58,142 nt of DNA from NCBI GenBank assembly GCA_946415375.1, contig CAMKSF010000008.1, forward strand, positions 1 to 58,142. Reading direction: 5' to 3'. Shown one piece after another: positions 7,723-17,529 of this stretch. The notes beneath the pieces were generated by a model. The model searched no databases. It was given only the letters and a program-made list of their open reading frames with translations, and was not told the origin of the DNA. Origin of the DNA: an uncultured Clostridia bacterium. Lineage in GTDB: Bacteria > Bacillota > Clostridia > TANB77 > CAG-508. The first letter of the stretch is position 1. Each line of letters begins with the position of its first letter. The position numbers were made by a program, and so were the translations under genes.

Positions 7723-9426
7723 TTAGCGAGAGCCGATTCCTCCTCCGCCTCCGAAGGAACCTCCTCCTCCGCCTCCAGAAGAGAATCCTCCTCCTCCAGA
7801 ACTGTAACTTTCTGCGGCTGCTCTTGCAGCATTCGCACTTGAAATTCCACTTGAAGATACATGATTGATATATATAATGTTATCATATGAATTGTAATTT
7901 GTTTGTTCAATCATATCTGGATATAACTCTTTAAATTGTTTTGAAACTTGTTTTGCAATTCCAAGTAATTGTGCATATATTAAATAATTTTCAAATAGTT
8001 CAACCTCAATAGCAGTTCTATCTTTTATTAACGTATAATCCAATAAAAATCTTTTTAGTCCTGCAATATATAAGGCTTCATTCTTTAATTCTTGAGTTGC
8101 AGTTCTCTTTCCAAAGAATTTTCTAGAATTATCCACTAGAATAAATCCATCTGTAATTAGTTTGTCTCTTTCTTCTTCTAAAATATCATCAAACCAATCT
8201 AGTATTTTTTCATAGCTTGATTTACACCATTTTTCAAATTCTTTATTTTCTAATATTCCATCTTTACTGGCAACATACATAAAATTAAACAACTTTGTTT
8301 CCATTTTATTTTCAAATTGCCTCTTTGGATTATCTCCTAAAATAATAACAGTTTCTTCTTTTTTGAATATTTTTCCACCGTTTCTTTGTTCAGTTCTTAT
8401 TATTCCAGCTTTTAGCCATTTTAGAATTATTGCTCCTAATAAATCTGTTTTATTTTTCATTATTCCATACTGATATGCTATGTAATATGCCCTAAATATA
8501 TCTCCATTACATGGTATATCTCTAAAATACGCAACATCCTTTGGTATTTTTCTTCCAGCTTCTCCATATTTAAAACCATATTTTTTATTACCAGCACTAA
8601 ATGCACCTAAAATTACCATTAATATAAATGGTAGTAATGATAATAATCCAAAAATTATACTTTTTATTTTTTCTAAAACTTTATTATATGCTTTAGCTCC
8701 TTTTTGTGCCATTTCAAAATAATAATTAAAATCATGATTTAACTTATTTTTTAAATTAAAAGTTTCTTTAGGAAACTTTGCCAAAAATGCAATATACTCT
8801 GATTTACCTAGTTTTTTTCCTTCTGTATCCATATGAATTGCACCATCATTTTTATCTATATAACAAAGTGATCCATACTTTCCATATCCCCATACTGGTA
8901 TTGAATCAGAAAATGGTTTGTCTGCATGAATTTTGATTTTTATTGCACCCATATCAGCAAAGTGTTCACTAGGTATTAATGTCCAATACATCATTTGTGA
9001 ATCTGTAAGCTCAGATACAAAATTAGTAATATTATATTTTATAGTATACGTATTGCTTCCATATTCACTTTTTCCCCAACAGATTTCAATGCCATTAGAT
9101 ACTTTATTAATTCCACACTTATATGCTTTTTCGCTAAAACTTCCACTTACATCCCATGCAGTCAAGGTAGTATATGTTTGTTTTTCATCTGATACTCTTA
9201 AATTTGATATTTCTGAATTTCCTAAATTAAAATATGATCTATACCATTCTGTTTGGCTAGTAGAATTGCATCTCCAAACCTCTGCGACTTCTGCATTTCC
9301 ATCATTATCAACATATATGTCCATATCAATACTACTAATTGAATTTGCAAAAACCATATTTTTTAGTCCTATTGCAAATATAAATAAAATTGAAATTAAG
9401 GTTAATTTTAAAATTCTATTTTTCAT
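7723..9426 (-). CDS. DUF2207 membrane protein with Gly-rich tail
   Basis: A signal peptide or first membrane segment (residues 1-27, ending VFANS) leads an extracellular beta-rich DUF2207 domain to about residue 240. A membrane segment (IIFGLLSLLPFILMVILG) follows, then a cytoplasmic region with helical segments. The tail is Ser/Gly-rich with runs of five to six glycines (SFGGGGGIGSR), as is common in the family. The function of the family is unknown. RBS GGAGG precedes ATG by 7 nt. It lies in the co-directional block between the ABC exporter and whiA. Confidence 0.85.
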   Translation of the reverse strand: MKNRILKLTLISILFIFAIGLKNMVFANSISSIDMDIYVDNDGNAEVAEVWRCNSTSQTEWYRSYFNLGNSEISNLRVSDEKQTYTTLTAWDVSGSFSEKAYKCGINKVSNGIEICWGKSEYGSNTYTIKYNITNFVSELTDSQMMYWTLIPSEHFADMGAIKIKIHADKPFSDSIPVWGYGKYGSLCYIDKNDGAIHMDTEGKKLGKSEYIAFLAKFPKETFNLKNKLNHDFNYYFEMAQKGAKAYNKVLEKIKSIIFGLLSLLPFILMVILGAFSAGNKKYGFKYGEAGRKIPKDVAYFRDIPCNGDIFRAYYIAYQYGIMKNKTDLLGAIILKWLKAGIIRTEQRNGGKIFKKEETVIILGDNPKRQFENKMETKLFNFMYVASKDGILENKEFEKWCKSSYEKILDWFDDILEEERDKLITDGFILVDNSRKFFGKRTATQELKNEALYIAGLKRFLLDYTLIKDRTAIEVELFENYLIYAQLLGIAKQVSKQFKELYPDMIEQTNYNSYDNIIYINHVSSSGISSANAARAAAESYSSGGGGFSSGGGGGGSFGGGGGIGSR

Positions 9427-9449
9427 TATTTTTCCTCCATATATATTTA

Positions 9450-11336
9450 TTATTCTAATTCGAATGCTCCTGTGTATAATTGATAGTATTCTCCTTTTTC
9501 TTCTAGTAATTGCTCATGTGTTCCTCTTTCTATAATGTTCCCATGCTCTAAAACCATAATTGCTTTTGCATTTCTTACTGTTGAAAGTCTATGTGCTATA
9601 ACAAAAACTGTTCTTCCCTTCATTAATTTATCCATGCCTTCTTGAACAAGCTTTTCTGTTCTTGTATCTATACTTGATGTTGCCTCATCTAGTATCATTA
9701 CAGGTGGGTCATTTATTGCACATCTTGCAATCGCTATAAGTTGTCTTTGTCCTTGTGATAACTGACTTCCGTTTTGTGTTAACATTGTGTCATATCCATT
9801 TGGAAGCATTGAAATGAATTCATGTGCATTTGCAATCTTTGCTGCATTTATTACTTCTTCATCTGTTGCATCTAGTTTCCCATATTTTATATTGTCTTTT
9901 ATTGTTCCAGTAAATAGATTTGTATCTTGTAAAACTAGTCCTAGTGATCTTCTTAAATCTTCTTTTCTAATTTTATTAATATTTATTCCGTCATATCTTA
10001 TTTTTCCATCTTCTACATCATAAAATCTATTTATCAAATTTGTAATTGTTGTTTTTCCTGCCCCTGTTGCTCCAACAAATGCAATCTTTTGACCTGGTTT
10101 TGCATATAAAGAGATATTGTGTAAAATTTCTTTATCCGGTTCATATCCAAAATCCACGTTTTCCATTTCAATATGCCCTTTAAGTTCGACATATTCAAGT
10201 CGGCCATCATGGTGTGGATGCTTCCAAGCCCACTTCCCTGTCCTTTCTTCTGTTTCGGTAATATTTCCTTTTTCGTCAATTTTTGCATTTACAAGTGTTA
10301 CATATCCATCATCTATTTCTGGCTCTTCATCTATTAATTTAAAAATTCTTGTTGCTCCTGCTATCGCCATAACTACTGTATTTGCTTGGCTTGATACATT
10401 TCTTATTGGTTGATTAAAACTTCTTGTTAATGCTAAAAATGAAGATATTGTTCCAATTGTAAGTGTTGGCACCTTTCCTGAAATCGCAAGAATAGCTCCT
10501 AATATTGCAACTAATACATATTCAATGTTTCCAAGATTATTAAGTACAGGCATTAATATATTTGCAAATTTATTTGCATTTACCATATTGTTATATAGAT
10601 TTTCATTTAATTGGTCAAAATCTTTTTTAGCTCTATCTTCATAGTTAAATACTTTAACTACTTTTTGTCCATTTATCATTTCTTCAATGTAGCCATTAAC
10701 TTTTCCAAGTGTTTCTTGTTGACCTATAAAATATGTTCCACTTCTTTTTGTAATTGACATCGTAACTCTAAGCATTATAATTACAAAGAAAAATATAAAT
10801 AATGTTAACTGCCAACTTAATGCAAACATTGAGATTGTAACTGCAATTAATGATAATATTGAAGATACAAGTTGTGGTAAGCTTTGTGAAATCATTTGTT
10901 CTAATGTATCTGTATCATTTGTATAATGACTCATTACATCCCCATGAGGTACTGTATCAAAATACCTTATTGGAAGTTTTTGCATCTTTGAAAACATTGT
11001 GTCTCTTATTTTTTTTAAAGTTCCTTGTGCAATTATTACCATCAGTCTGTTGTATATAAATGTTGCAATTATTCCTACTAAGAAAACTCCACACATTATT
11101 AAAATCAAGTTTCTTAATCCATCAAAAACAGGATTTTCTGTTCCAAGTAATGGAACAATATATTCATCTATTATTTTTTTACTAAAAAGTGGTGCTGAAA
11201 CAGATACTACAGAACTTATAACTAAACAAATACCAACTAAAAATAGATGCTTTTTATATCTTTCAGTTATAATTTTTAATAGTCTTTTTACTGTCCCTTT
11301 ATTTAATTCAGGTCTTTTATCTTCCATCTTTTTCAT
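9450..11336 (-). CDS. ABC exporter half-transporter, subunit 2 (catalytic Walker B, degenerate signature)
   Basis: A 628-residue type IV ABC exporter half: six membrane helices, then an ATPase domain. The ATPase has Walker A GATGAGKTT, signature LSQGQ (second Gly replaced by Gln) and Walker B VMILDEATSSID with the catalytic Glu. An insertion of about 40 residues rich in charged residues and His precedes the ATPase domain. The ATG at 11336 shares its A with the TAA of the upstream ABC gene (TAATG), so the two are coupled. The pair fits heterodimeric multidrug or peptide exporters of the BmrCD/TM287-288 type; the substrate is unknown. Confidence 0.93.
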   Translation of the reverse strand: MKKMEDKRPELNKGTVKRLLKIITERYKKHLFLVGICLVISSVVSVSAPLFSKKIIDEYIVPLLGTENPVFDGLRNLILIMCGVFLVGIIATFIYNRLMVIIAQGTLKKIRDTMFSKMQKLPIRYFDTVPHGDVMSHYTNDTDTLEQMISQSLPQLVSSILSLIAVTISMFALSWQLTLFIFFFVIIMLRVTMSITKRSGTYFIGQQETLGKVNGYIEEMINGQKVVKVFNYEDRAKKDFDQLNENLYNNMVNANKFANILMPVLNNLGNIEYVLVAILGAILAISGKVPTLTIGTISSFLALTRSFNQPIRNVSSQANTVVMAIAGATRIFKLIDEEPEIDDGYVTLVNAKIDEKGNITETEERTGKWAWKHPHHDGRLEYVELKGHIEMENVDFGYEPDKEILHNISLYAKPGQKIAFVGATGAGKTTITNLINRFYDVEDGKIRYDGININKIRKEDLRRSLGLVLQDTNLFTGTIKDNIKYGKLDATDEEVINAAKIANAHEFISMLPNGYDTMLTQNGSQLSQGQRQLIAIARCAINDPPVMILDEATSSIDTRTEKLVQEGMDKLMKGRTVFVIAHRLSTVRNAKAIMVLEHGNIIERGTHEQLLEEKGEYYQLYTGAFELE

Positions 11337-13075
11337 TATGCAGCACCTCCTTGTTGTGTTTGAGACTCATAAACTTCTTTGTATATTTCATTAGATTTTA
11401 TAAGTTCCTCATGTGTTCCAATAGCGTCTATCTTTCCTTGTTTCATAACAATTATTTTATCACAGTCTTCAACAGATGAAATTCTTTGTGCAATTATAAT
11501 CTTCGTAGTATTAGGTATTTTGTTTTTAAATGCATCTCTTATTAATTTATCTGTTTTTGTATCTACTGCAGATGTTGAATCATCTAAAATTAATATTTTT
11601 GGTTTCTTTACTAATGCTCTAGCAATACATAGTCTTTGTTTTTGTCCACCAGATACATTTGTTCCACCTTGTTCTATGTATGTATCATATTTATCTGGGA
11701 ATTCTTGTATAAAGCTATCAGCCTGCGCTAATTTACATGCTTCAATTAATTCCTCATCAGTTGCATTTTCATTTCCCCAACGAAGATTTTCTTTAATTGT
11801 TCCTGAGAAAAGTACATTTTTTTGTAATACACAACTTACTGCATCTCTTAAAGTTTCTATATCATAATTTTTTACATTATTTCCTGCAACTAATAAACTT
11901 CCTTCTGTAACATCATAAAGCCTTGGAATTAAGTTTACAAGTGAAGATTTACCAACACCCGTTCCACCTATTATTCCTACTGTTTCCCCCGATTTAATTT
12001 TTAAATTTATATTTTTTAGAACCTCTTTTTCTTTTTCGCCTATATAACTAAATGCTACATCTTTAAATTCTATTGAGCCATCTTCAACTTTTGTTATTGG
12101 ATCAGCAGAATTTTTTATACTAGGTTCTTCTTCTAAAATTTCAACAATTCTTTTTGCTGATGCCATAGATATTGTAAGCATAACAGAAATCATTGTAAGC
12201 ATCATTATTGAGAATAATACTTGAATTGCATAAGTAATTAAACTTGTTAGCTCTCCTGTTGTAAGCTCTGTACTATTTGTGGTAACTATTATCCTTGCAC
12301 CAATCCATGCAATCAAAATCATTGCTGCATACATTGCAAATTGCATAGTAGGAGAATTATATGCTAATATTTTTTCAGCTTTTGAAAATAGTCCAAATAT
12401 TTCTTCTGACTTTTTATTAAATTTTTCTTTTTCTTTTTCTTCTAAACAAAAAGACTTAACAACTCTCATACCAGATGTATTTTCTTCTACAATATTATTT
12501 AAATCATCATATTTTTTAAATACTTTTTCAAATAATGGCATTGCAAGTCTAGATATAATAAATAGTACTAGTGCAACAAATGGTATTAATCCTAAAAATA
12601 TAAATGACATATTTAAATTTATCTTTATTGCCATAATTAACGAAAATATAAGCATTAAAGGTGCTCTTATTGCAATTCTTATTATCATTTGAAATGCATG
12701 TTGAACATAAGTTACGTCTGTTGTAAGTCTTGTAACTATACTTGATGTACTAAATTTATCTATATTTGCAAATGAGAAATTTTGTACTTTATAATACAAA
12801 TCTTTTCTTAAATTTTTTGCAAATCCGCTCCCAGCTTTTGCAGCAAACATTCCAGATATTGCTCCAAAAAACAAAGATAATAATGTAAATACTACTAATG
12901 CAATTCCAATTCTTACAGTATTATCTATTGATGATTTATTAATTCCTTCATCTATTAAAAGTGCCATAAAATATGGCACAATAACTTCTAACACAACTTC
13001 AACTGCTACTGAAAGTGGTGTTAATATAGCTTGTTTTTTGTATTCTCTTATTGATTTTGCTAATTTTTTTATCAT
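11336..13075 (-). CDS. ABC exporter half-transporter, subunit 1 (degenerate Walker B)
   Basis: A 579-residue ABC exporter half: six membrane helices and an ATPase with Walker A GGTGVGKSS, canonical signature VSGGQ and Walker B KILILDDSTSAVD. The catalytic Glu after Walker B is Asp, the hallmark of the non-hydrolytic site in heterodimeric exporters. This Asp site would pair with the LSQGQ signature of subunit 2, so one of the two ATP sites is degenerate on both faces. RBS GAGGG precedes ATG. It is cotranscribed with the downstream partner. Confidence 0.93.
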   Translation of the reverse strand: MIKKLAKSIREYKKQAILTPLSVAVEVVLEVIVPYFMALLIDEGINKSSIDNTVRIGIALVVFTLLSLFFGAISGMFAAKAGSGFAKNLRKDLYYKVQNFSFANIDKFSTSSIVTRLTTDVTYVQHAFQMIIRIAIRAPLMLIFSLIMAIKINLNMSFIFLGLIPFVALVLFIISRLAMPLFEKVFKKYDDLNNIVEENTSGMRVVKSFCLEEKEKEKFNKKSEEIFGLFSKAEKILAYNSPTMQFAMYAAMILIAWIGARIIVTTNSTELTTGELTSLITYAIQVLFSIMMLTMISVMLTISMASAKRIVEILEEEPSIKNSADPITKVEDGSIEFKDVAFSYIGEKEKEVLKNINLKIKSGETVGIIGGTGVGKSSLVNLIPRLYDVTEGSLLVAGNNVKNYDIETLRDAVSCVLQKNVLFSGTIKENLRWGNENATDEELIEACKLAQADSFIQEFPDKYDTYIEQGGTNVSGGQKQRLCIARALVKKPKILILDDSTSAVDTKTDKLIRDAFKNKIPNTTKIIIAQRISSVEDCDKIIVMKQGKIDAIGTHEELIKSNEIYKEVYESQTQQGGAA

Positions 13076-13093
13076 TGTTTTCCCTCACTGTCT

Positions 13094-14419
13094 TTACTTA
13101 AAATCTTTTATTCTTTCTTTTAGGTCTTTATAATCAATTAATTTCCAAGACCAATTGTCTTTACTTGTTGTCCCAGGTACATTCATTCTAGCGCTATCAT
13201 CTAAACCTAAAATATCTTGCACAGTTATAACTGCCATTTTTGCTTTACATTTCATACAATATTGCATTATTCCAATATTTACGTTTATATCATAGCATTC
13301 ATTTTTTCTTAAGAATTCTTTTAATTTTTCTTTATGCTCATCATCTAGTAATTTATACCAACCATAAATTGTTGAGCAATCGTGATTTCCTGGAAATACA
13401 AGTACATTCTCTTCTTCATTGTCTCTATCGTAACAATTGTCTAAATCAATTGAAAATTGAAGAATCTTTTGTCTTGTAAAGCCATAATGTTCTCTTAATT
13501 CTATTGTTTCTTTTCTTATATCTCCCAAATCTTCAATTATTAGTCTTTCTGGTTTTATGCTGCCATCTCTAAATAGTTCATCAAAGAAACCATAACTTAC
13601 ACTATCAACATATTTTCCCTCTTTGCCTGATTTCCCCATAGGAATCTTAAAAAATGAATCATACCCTCTAAAATAATCCACTCTAACTTTATCAAATATT
13701 TTTAAATAGTATTTAAATATTCCTACTAAATATTTGTAATTGTCTTTTTTCATTCCTTCTACATTAAATACAGGGCTTCCCCATTTCTGTCCATCCTCAT
13801 TAAAATAGTCTGGTGGAGTTCCTGCTTCATATGTAAATTTACCATGATTCATCTCAAAGCAATCTGAATGGTACATTGTATCAACAGAATCAAAACTTGG
13901 ATAAAATGGCATATCCCCTATTATTTCTATACCTTTCGAATTGGCATATGATTTAAGTTCCATCCACTGCTTATATAGCATAAATTGAAGAAAACCATAA
14001 TATTCCTTATTATTCTTTTTGTTCTTCTTATGCATAAATTCCGAATATTTTACTATCTCTTTATTTGCTATAAATTCTCTGTACTCTTTTGTTTTTCTAA
14101 AATTAATAAATGCTTCTATGTAATACTTTTCTTTAAAATCATCATAAACGGCTCTATCCGTTTGTTCTCTTGTTTCAGCACTTTTAATTAATCCATATTC
14201 TATTAATCTATCAAGCGAAATATAGTCTTCATTTAAAGCATAATAACTAACCGGCGAATATGGTAATCTTCTGCACGCATTTATAGGCAAAACTTCCCAA
14301 TATTTCATTCCATTTTCACTTAGTATATCTATAAATTCATAAGCTTCATTTCCAAAATCTCCAATTCCATATTTGCTAGGAAGCGAAAATATTGGGAGAA
14401 GTATTCCTTTTTCTTTCAT
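13094..14419 (-). CDS. malQ: 4-alpha-glucanotransferase (GH77, amylomaltase)
   Basis: MalQ moves alpha-1,4-glucan segments in maltodextrin or glycogen metabolism. Conserved GH77 motifs are visible: SPVSYYALNEDYISLD near the N-terminus, the nucleophile Asp in VRVDYFRGYDSF, the acid/base Glu in IIEDLGDI, FPGNHDC for the third carboxylate region, and MNVPGTTSKDNWSWKL near the C-terminus. At 441 residues it is shorter than typical bacterial MalQ (about 500). No other maltodextrin gene is nearby. Confidence 0.9.
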   Translation of the reverse strand: MKEKGILLPIFSLPSKYGIGDFGNEAYEFIDILSENGMKYWEVLPINACRRLPYSPVSYYALNEDYISLDRLIEYGLIKSAETREQTDRAVYDDFKEKYYIEAFINFRKTKEYREFIANKEIVKYSEFMHKKNKKNNKEYYGFLQFMLYKQWMELKSYANSKGIEIIGDMPFYPSFDSVDTMYHSDCFEMNHGKFTYEAGTPPDYFNEDGQKWGSPVFNVEGMKKDNYKYLVGIFKYYLKIFDKVRVDYFRGYDSFFKIPMGKSGKEGKYVDSVSYGFFDELFRDGSIKPERLIIEDLGDIRKETIELREHYGFTRQKILQFSIDLDNCYDRDNEEENVLVFPGNHDCSTIYGWYKLLDDEHKEKLKEFLRKNECYDINVNIGIMQYCMKCKAKMAVITVQDILGLDDSARMNVPGTTSKDNWSWKLIDYKDLKERIKDFK

Positions 14420-14433
14420 TCGTATTCCTCTTT

Positions 14434-15366
14434 CTAATTTTGTTCTCTTTCTGCTTCTTTATCAAATTTACTTATATCTAATTCAGCATAATTATCTTTA
14501 TCAAAATAACATTTAACGCCATTAATTTCTGTTATTTTTCTTGTAGTTTGCATTTTAAAAATATCACTTGTTGAAGCTGCTATCCAATCTTCCATCGTAT
14601 ATGGTTCATGATTTTTTATCCATCCATCTTGATAAAATTTAACCATTGTCATATCAAAATGTACCCATTTCTGTTCTTCTGGTAAATATATCAAGCTCCA
14701 TCCATGTCCAGTTGTTCCAATACCGCTAACCTCAAGATGTTTTATTCCTAAATCTTTACATATTTTTTTTTCAAATTTTTTATATTCAGCACAAACTCCA
14801 TCTATAAGCATCCCATTACTATATACTGGCTCATAATAAGGGCATCTTGTTAATCTTCGTATTTCATCATGTTCTAAAACTTCATGAGTTTTAAGAATTC
14901 TAGTTCCAGCCGGTTTATATGGAATATGTATTATCTTTCCATAATTTTCAAAGATTCTTTCTTTATTTCTTTCTGTTAGCTTTCTTCCTTCAACTTTTAA
15001 AAATGCTTCATCTAATAGTTCAATCGCTTCTTCTTTCGAATACGGTTTATCCACTTCATTACTATTTACTATTTCTTTTGGAGATTTTTGTGTCATTCTT
15101 GAAATTTCATTAATCATATCTATTCTCTTTTGTATTTCTTCAAATGCTTCTTCACATATACTACCCGGTTCATCTTTTTCATATCTATTTAATTTTACAA
15201 GTTGCAATTGGTCATAATTATATGTAACATATTTTTTATAATATTGATATATAAGATAAAGAATATCTTTAGTACTACAACCTTTTTCCTTTAATTGTCT
15301 TAGTTTTTCAATAAATAGATTATAATCTTTAACATCTTCACTATTAAATATTTTATCAAACTCCAT
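14434..15366 (-). CDS. Transglutaminase-like cysteine protease-fold protein
   Basis: This 310-residue protein has no signal peptide. The C-terminal half has the transglutaminase-like triad: Cys192 in DGVCAEY, His221 in GHGWSLIYL and Asp238 in VHFDMT. Such proteins act as peptidases, deamidases or cross-linkers; the substrate is unknown. The N-terminal 150 residues are charged and helical. It lies 36 nt downstream of a secreted protein with the same fold, which suggests a related role on proteins or peptides. Confidence 0.75.
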   Translation of the reverse strand: MEFDKIFNSEDVKDYNLFIEKLRQLKEKGCSTKDILYLIYQYYKKYVTYNYDQLQLVKLNRYEKDEPGSICEEAFEEIQKRIDMINEISRMTQKSPKEIVNSNEVDKPYSKEEAIELLDEAFLKVEGRKLTERNKERIFENYGKIIHIPYKPAGTRILKTHEVLEHDEIRRLTRCPYYEPVYSNGMLIDGVCAEYKKFEKKICKDLGIKHLEVSGIGTTGHGWSLIYLPEEQKWVHFDMTMVKFYQDGWIKNHEPYTMEDWIAASTSDIFKMQTTRKITEINGVKCYFDKDNYAELDISKFDKEAEREQN

Positions 15367-15402
15367 GTCAATTTTTTCTCCTTATTAAATTATGGTAACT
15401 TT

Positions 15403-16812
15403 TTAATACCAAATATATCCAAATTCTCCTGTTGATAGTTTTACTGGCCAAGCGTCTGAATGATAAAAAGATAATTTGTAGTTTTTCTTAACTTCTTTTT
15501 CTGTTTTAAAGAATTTGCTATATGTAATTTTTTTAGTTCTTTCTTTCACATGTCTATCAAGTGATGTGTCAAAAACATATCTTGTATCATTTATTTCTAT
15601 TATTGTCCAAGTATGCTCTGTCCATCCTCCAGATCCAGTAGAAGTATATCCTCTTGCACAATATACCTTTTCAATTCCTAATACTTTAATCATTGCTGCA
15701 AATGTACCATTGAATTGTTTGCAGTGGTAATCATCATGACTCATGTGGTCTACAACATATTTATATACTGCTTTTACTTTATCATAATTACTATTTTTTC
15801 CTTTAGTTGCTTTCTTTATAATCTTCTTATATTCACTATCTAATTCTTTAAATCCTGTTGTTCCTGGTTTTAGTTTTATTTTGTTTAATTGTTTTTTTCT
15901 ACTTCCTGTTGTTTGTCTACGTTTAGATGAAAACTGTCCATACTCTTTTTGATTTCCATTATTCTTATATGCTCTTATTTTGTAATAATAAAGTTTACCT
16001 AAACCGATATCTTTTTTATCTGTATAAGAAGTTATACTTTTCTTTTTAATTGTTTTTATTTTTTTGTATGTTCCATTTTTAGATGTTGCTCTATATATTT
16101 GATATCCTGTAACTCCTGAAACTTTTTTCCATTTTATTGTAATAGATTTTTTATTGTCGTTTGAATAAGAATCTTTTATTACAACTTGTGCATATTTTGT
16201 TTTTTCGACTATTTTTGAATCTGCACTATAATAATCTTTATCATATTTTTTATATGCTTTAATCTTATAGTAATATACTGTTTTTGCTTTTATGTTTTTA
16301 TCAGTATATGATGTTGTTGAATTATTATTTATCTTTTTAATTTCTTCATAAGTTCCTTCTTTTGATGTAGATCTATAAATAACATAGCCATCAACATATT
16401 TATTTCTTTCCCATTTTAGTACAGCTTTATCATTATAACTTTGAATTGATGGATTTGAAATGTTAACATATGGCATAAAAACAATTTCAGAAAAATCACT
16501 TGTTTCTCCATTTTCTTTTATTGATTTTATTCTATAAAAATATCTTGTTACAGCAGTTGCAGTTGTATCTGTAAAACTATTGGTTTCAACTGTCATAATT
16601 TTGTCGAAACTTCCTGTATCTAAGTAGTCTCTATATATTTCATATTTTTCTGCTCCACTTACATTATTCCATGTTAATTTAATACCATTAGTAACTATCT
16701 CCGCTTTTATATTATTTGGCGCCTCTATCTTTAAATCTTCAGCTTTTACATTACATGTATAACACATTATTACAACAAATATAATTAAAAATATACTTAA
16801 TGTTTTTTTCAT
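15403..16812 (-). CDS. Secreted FN3-repeat protein with transglutaminase-like domain
   Basis: A signal peptide (MKKTLSIFLIIFVVIMCYTC..KAE) is followed by three fibronectin type III-like repeats (W-N/K-VSG..YEIYR; YxYxI.. repeats) to about residue 300. A transglutaminase-like domain follows with Cys385, His400 and Asp415 (VYCARGY, TEHTW, FDTSLD). It is exported and probably works on the cell surface. The start is set at 16812 because GGAGGGG lies 6 nt before this ATG; the in-frame ATG five codons upstream overlaps that site. It is the first gene of the block that runs left to rng. Confidence 0.85.
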   Translation of the reverse strand: MKKTLSIFLIIFVVIMCYTCNVKAEDLKIEAPNNIKAEIVTNGIKLTWNNVSGAEKYEIYRDYLDTGSFDKIMTVETNSFTDTTATAVTRYFYRIKSIKENGETSDFSEIVFMPYVNISNPSIQSYNDKAVLKWERNKYVDGYVIYRSTSKEGTYEEIKKINNNSTTSYTDKNIKAKTVYYYKIKAYKKYDKDYYSADSKIVEKTKYAQVVIKDSYSNDNKKSITIKWKKVSGVTGYQIYRATSKNGTYKKIKTIKKKSITSYTDKKDIGLGKLYYYKIRAYKNNGNQKEYGQFSSKRRQTTGSRKKQLNKIKLKPGTTGFKELDSEYKKIIKKATKGKNSNYDKVKAVYKYVVDHMSHDDYHCKQFNGTFAAMIKVLGIEKVYCARGYTSTGSGGWTEHTWTIIEINDTRYVFDTSLDRHVKERTKKITYSKFFKTEKEVKKNYKLSFYHSDAWPVKLSTGEFGYIWY

Positions 16813-16973
16813 TTTACACCCCTCCATTTTTTCATTTCCATTTTATCATTTTAATTATAATTTTACAAGATTTTTTTAATTATTTTATGTACTTCTACAA
16901 GTTTTGACAGACTTTGCAAAATAAAGGTGATAAAATGTCTTTTGCCCTCACACATAAGGAAGGGGGTGATAAT

Positions 16974-17072
16974 ATGAGTACACCAGATTTAATTTGGAAT
17001 CTAGTCATGATGTTATTAGACTTAATTAAAGATTCCAAAAAAGAGGAAGAAACAAATGATAAAGACAATTAG
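16974..17072 (+). CDS. Micropeptide A (32 aa) of a par/Fst-like type I locus
   Basis: ATG at 16974 with AAGGGGGTGAT immediately upstream encodes 32 residues: a hydrophobic stretch (DLIWNLVMMLLDLI) and a charged, Asn/Lys/Glu-rich tail. Paralogues lie at 22214 and 24694. The leader has an extended -10 (TGATAAAAT, -10 at 16931-16936), and a conserved box TTGACAGACTTTGC starts at 16904. TTGCCCTC in the leader can pair with GGGGGTGA, which would hide the ribosome site. The size resembles Fst (33 aa), but the Fst PIxVG motif is missing. Toxin function is inferred from the RNA layout only. Confidence 0.7.
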   Translation: MSTPDLIWNLVMMLLDLIKDSKKEEETNDKDN

Positions 17073-17095
17073 TATAGTAATATACATATAATTGT

Positions 17096-17131
17096 AAAAA
17101 ATAGCAAGGACGCACATCCTTGCTATTTTTT
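17096..17131. terminator. Shared bidirectional terminator, locus A
   Basis: AAAAAATAGCAAGGA (17096-17110) pairs with TCCTTGCTATTTTTT (17117-17131): a 15-bp stem with T runs on both strands, placed between the convergent peptide mRNA and antisense RNA. Confidence 0.9.
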
Positions 17132-17187
17132 GACTTCTTTGTCTACACCAGATCTAATTTTAATTTAAACGATAATGTCTAAACTAT
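17096..17187 (-). ncRNA. Predicted antisense RNA, locus A
   Basis: A minus-strand promoter, TTGACT (17217-17222), 17 nt, TATATT (17194-17199), would give an RNA of about 90 nt ending at the shared hairpin. Plus-strand bases 17144-17160 (TACACCAGATCTAATTT) repeat 16979-16995 of the peptide gene with one mismatch. The RNA is therefore complementary to codons 2-8 of the peptide mRNA, as the direct repeats of pAD1 par allow. Confidence 0.65.
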
Positions 17188-17259
17188 ATTTTTAATATAT
17201 CACATTTTTATTATTTAGTCAATGATTAATTGGTAAATTTTTCTATTTCATTTAAAAAT

Positions 17260-17529
17260 TTATAATCTTTGTATTAATTCAATTTCTACTTCATTTAAAT
17301 CATTAATTCTTCCTGAAATAAAAATATAATCTCCTCTTTTTAGGTTTTGAAAACAAAAATCTGCAAATTCATCATAAGCTTTTACAATTATTTCTGTATT
17401 TTTATCTATCGCCAATTTAAATCTACTTATACTAATATGTAAGCTATCTTTAAAATTCAGATTATTACTAACTATAAATTTAAAATTAGGTTCACTCTCT
17501 ATTACTCCACCAAAAAAGCATAAATTCAT
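17260..17529 (-). CDS. Short SSB-like OB-fold protein
   Basis: 89 residues with the strand pattern of a minimal single-stranded DNA-binding OB fold: LCFFGGVIES, then FKLAIDKNTEIIVKAYDEFADF and LKRGDYIFISGRINDL. The acidic C-terminal tail of housekeeping SSB is absent. It lies between micropeptide locus A and the DGR template repeat. It might assist the retroelement or be a leftover of a mobile element; neither can be shown here. Confidence 0.6.
   Translation of the reverse strand: MNLCFFGGVIESEPNFKFIVSNNLNFKDSLHISISRFKLAIDKNTEIIVKAYDEFADFCFQNLKRGDYIFISGRINDLNEVEIELIQRL

Noticed and set aside
7674..7910. Minus-strand frame rich in Glu over the end of the DUF2207 gene
   Set aside because: It is the shifted reading of the GGx repeat codons of the Gly-rich tail. 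The real gene in the other frame has a signal peptide and RBS.
16904..16936. TTGACA as the -35 of micropeptide A
   Set aside because: The spacing to TAAAAT is 21 nt and the first bases are not conserved in copies B and C. The conserved TGn extended -10 is the better explanation; the GACAGACTTTGC box may be a binding site.
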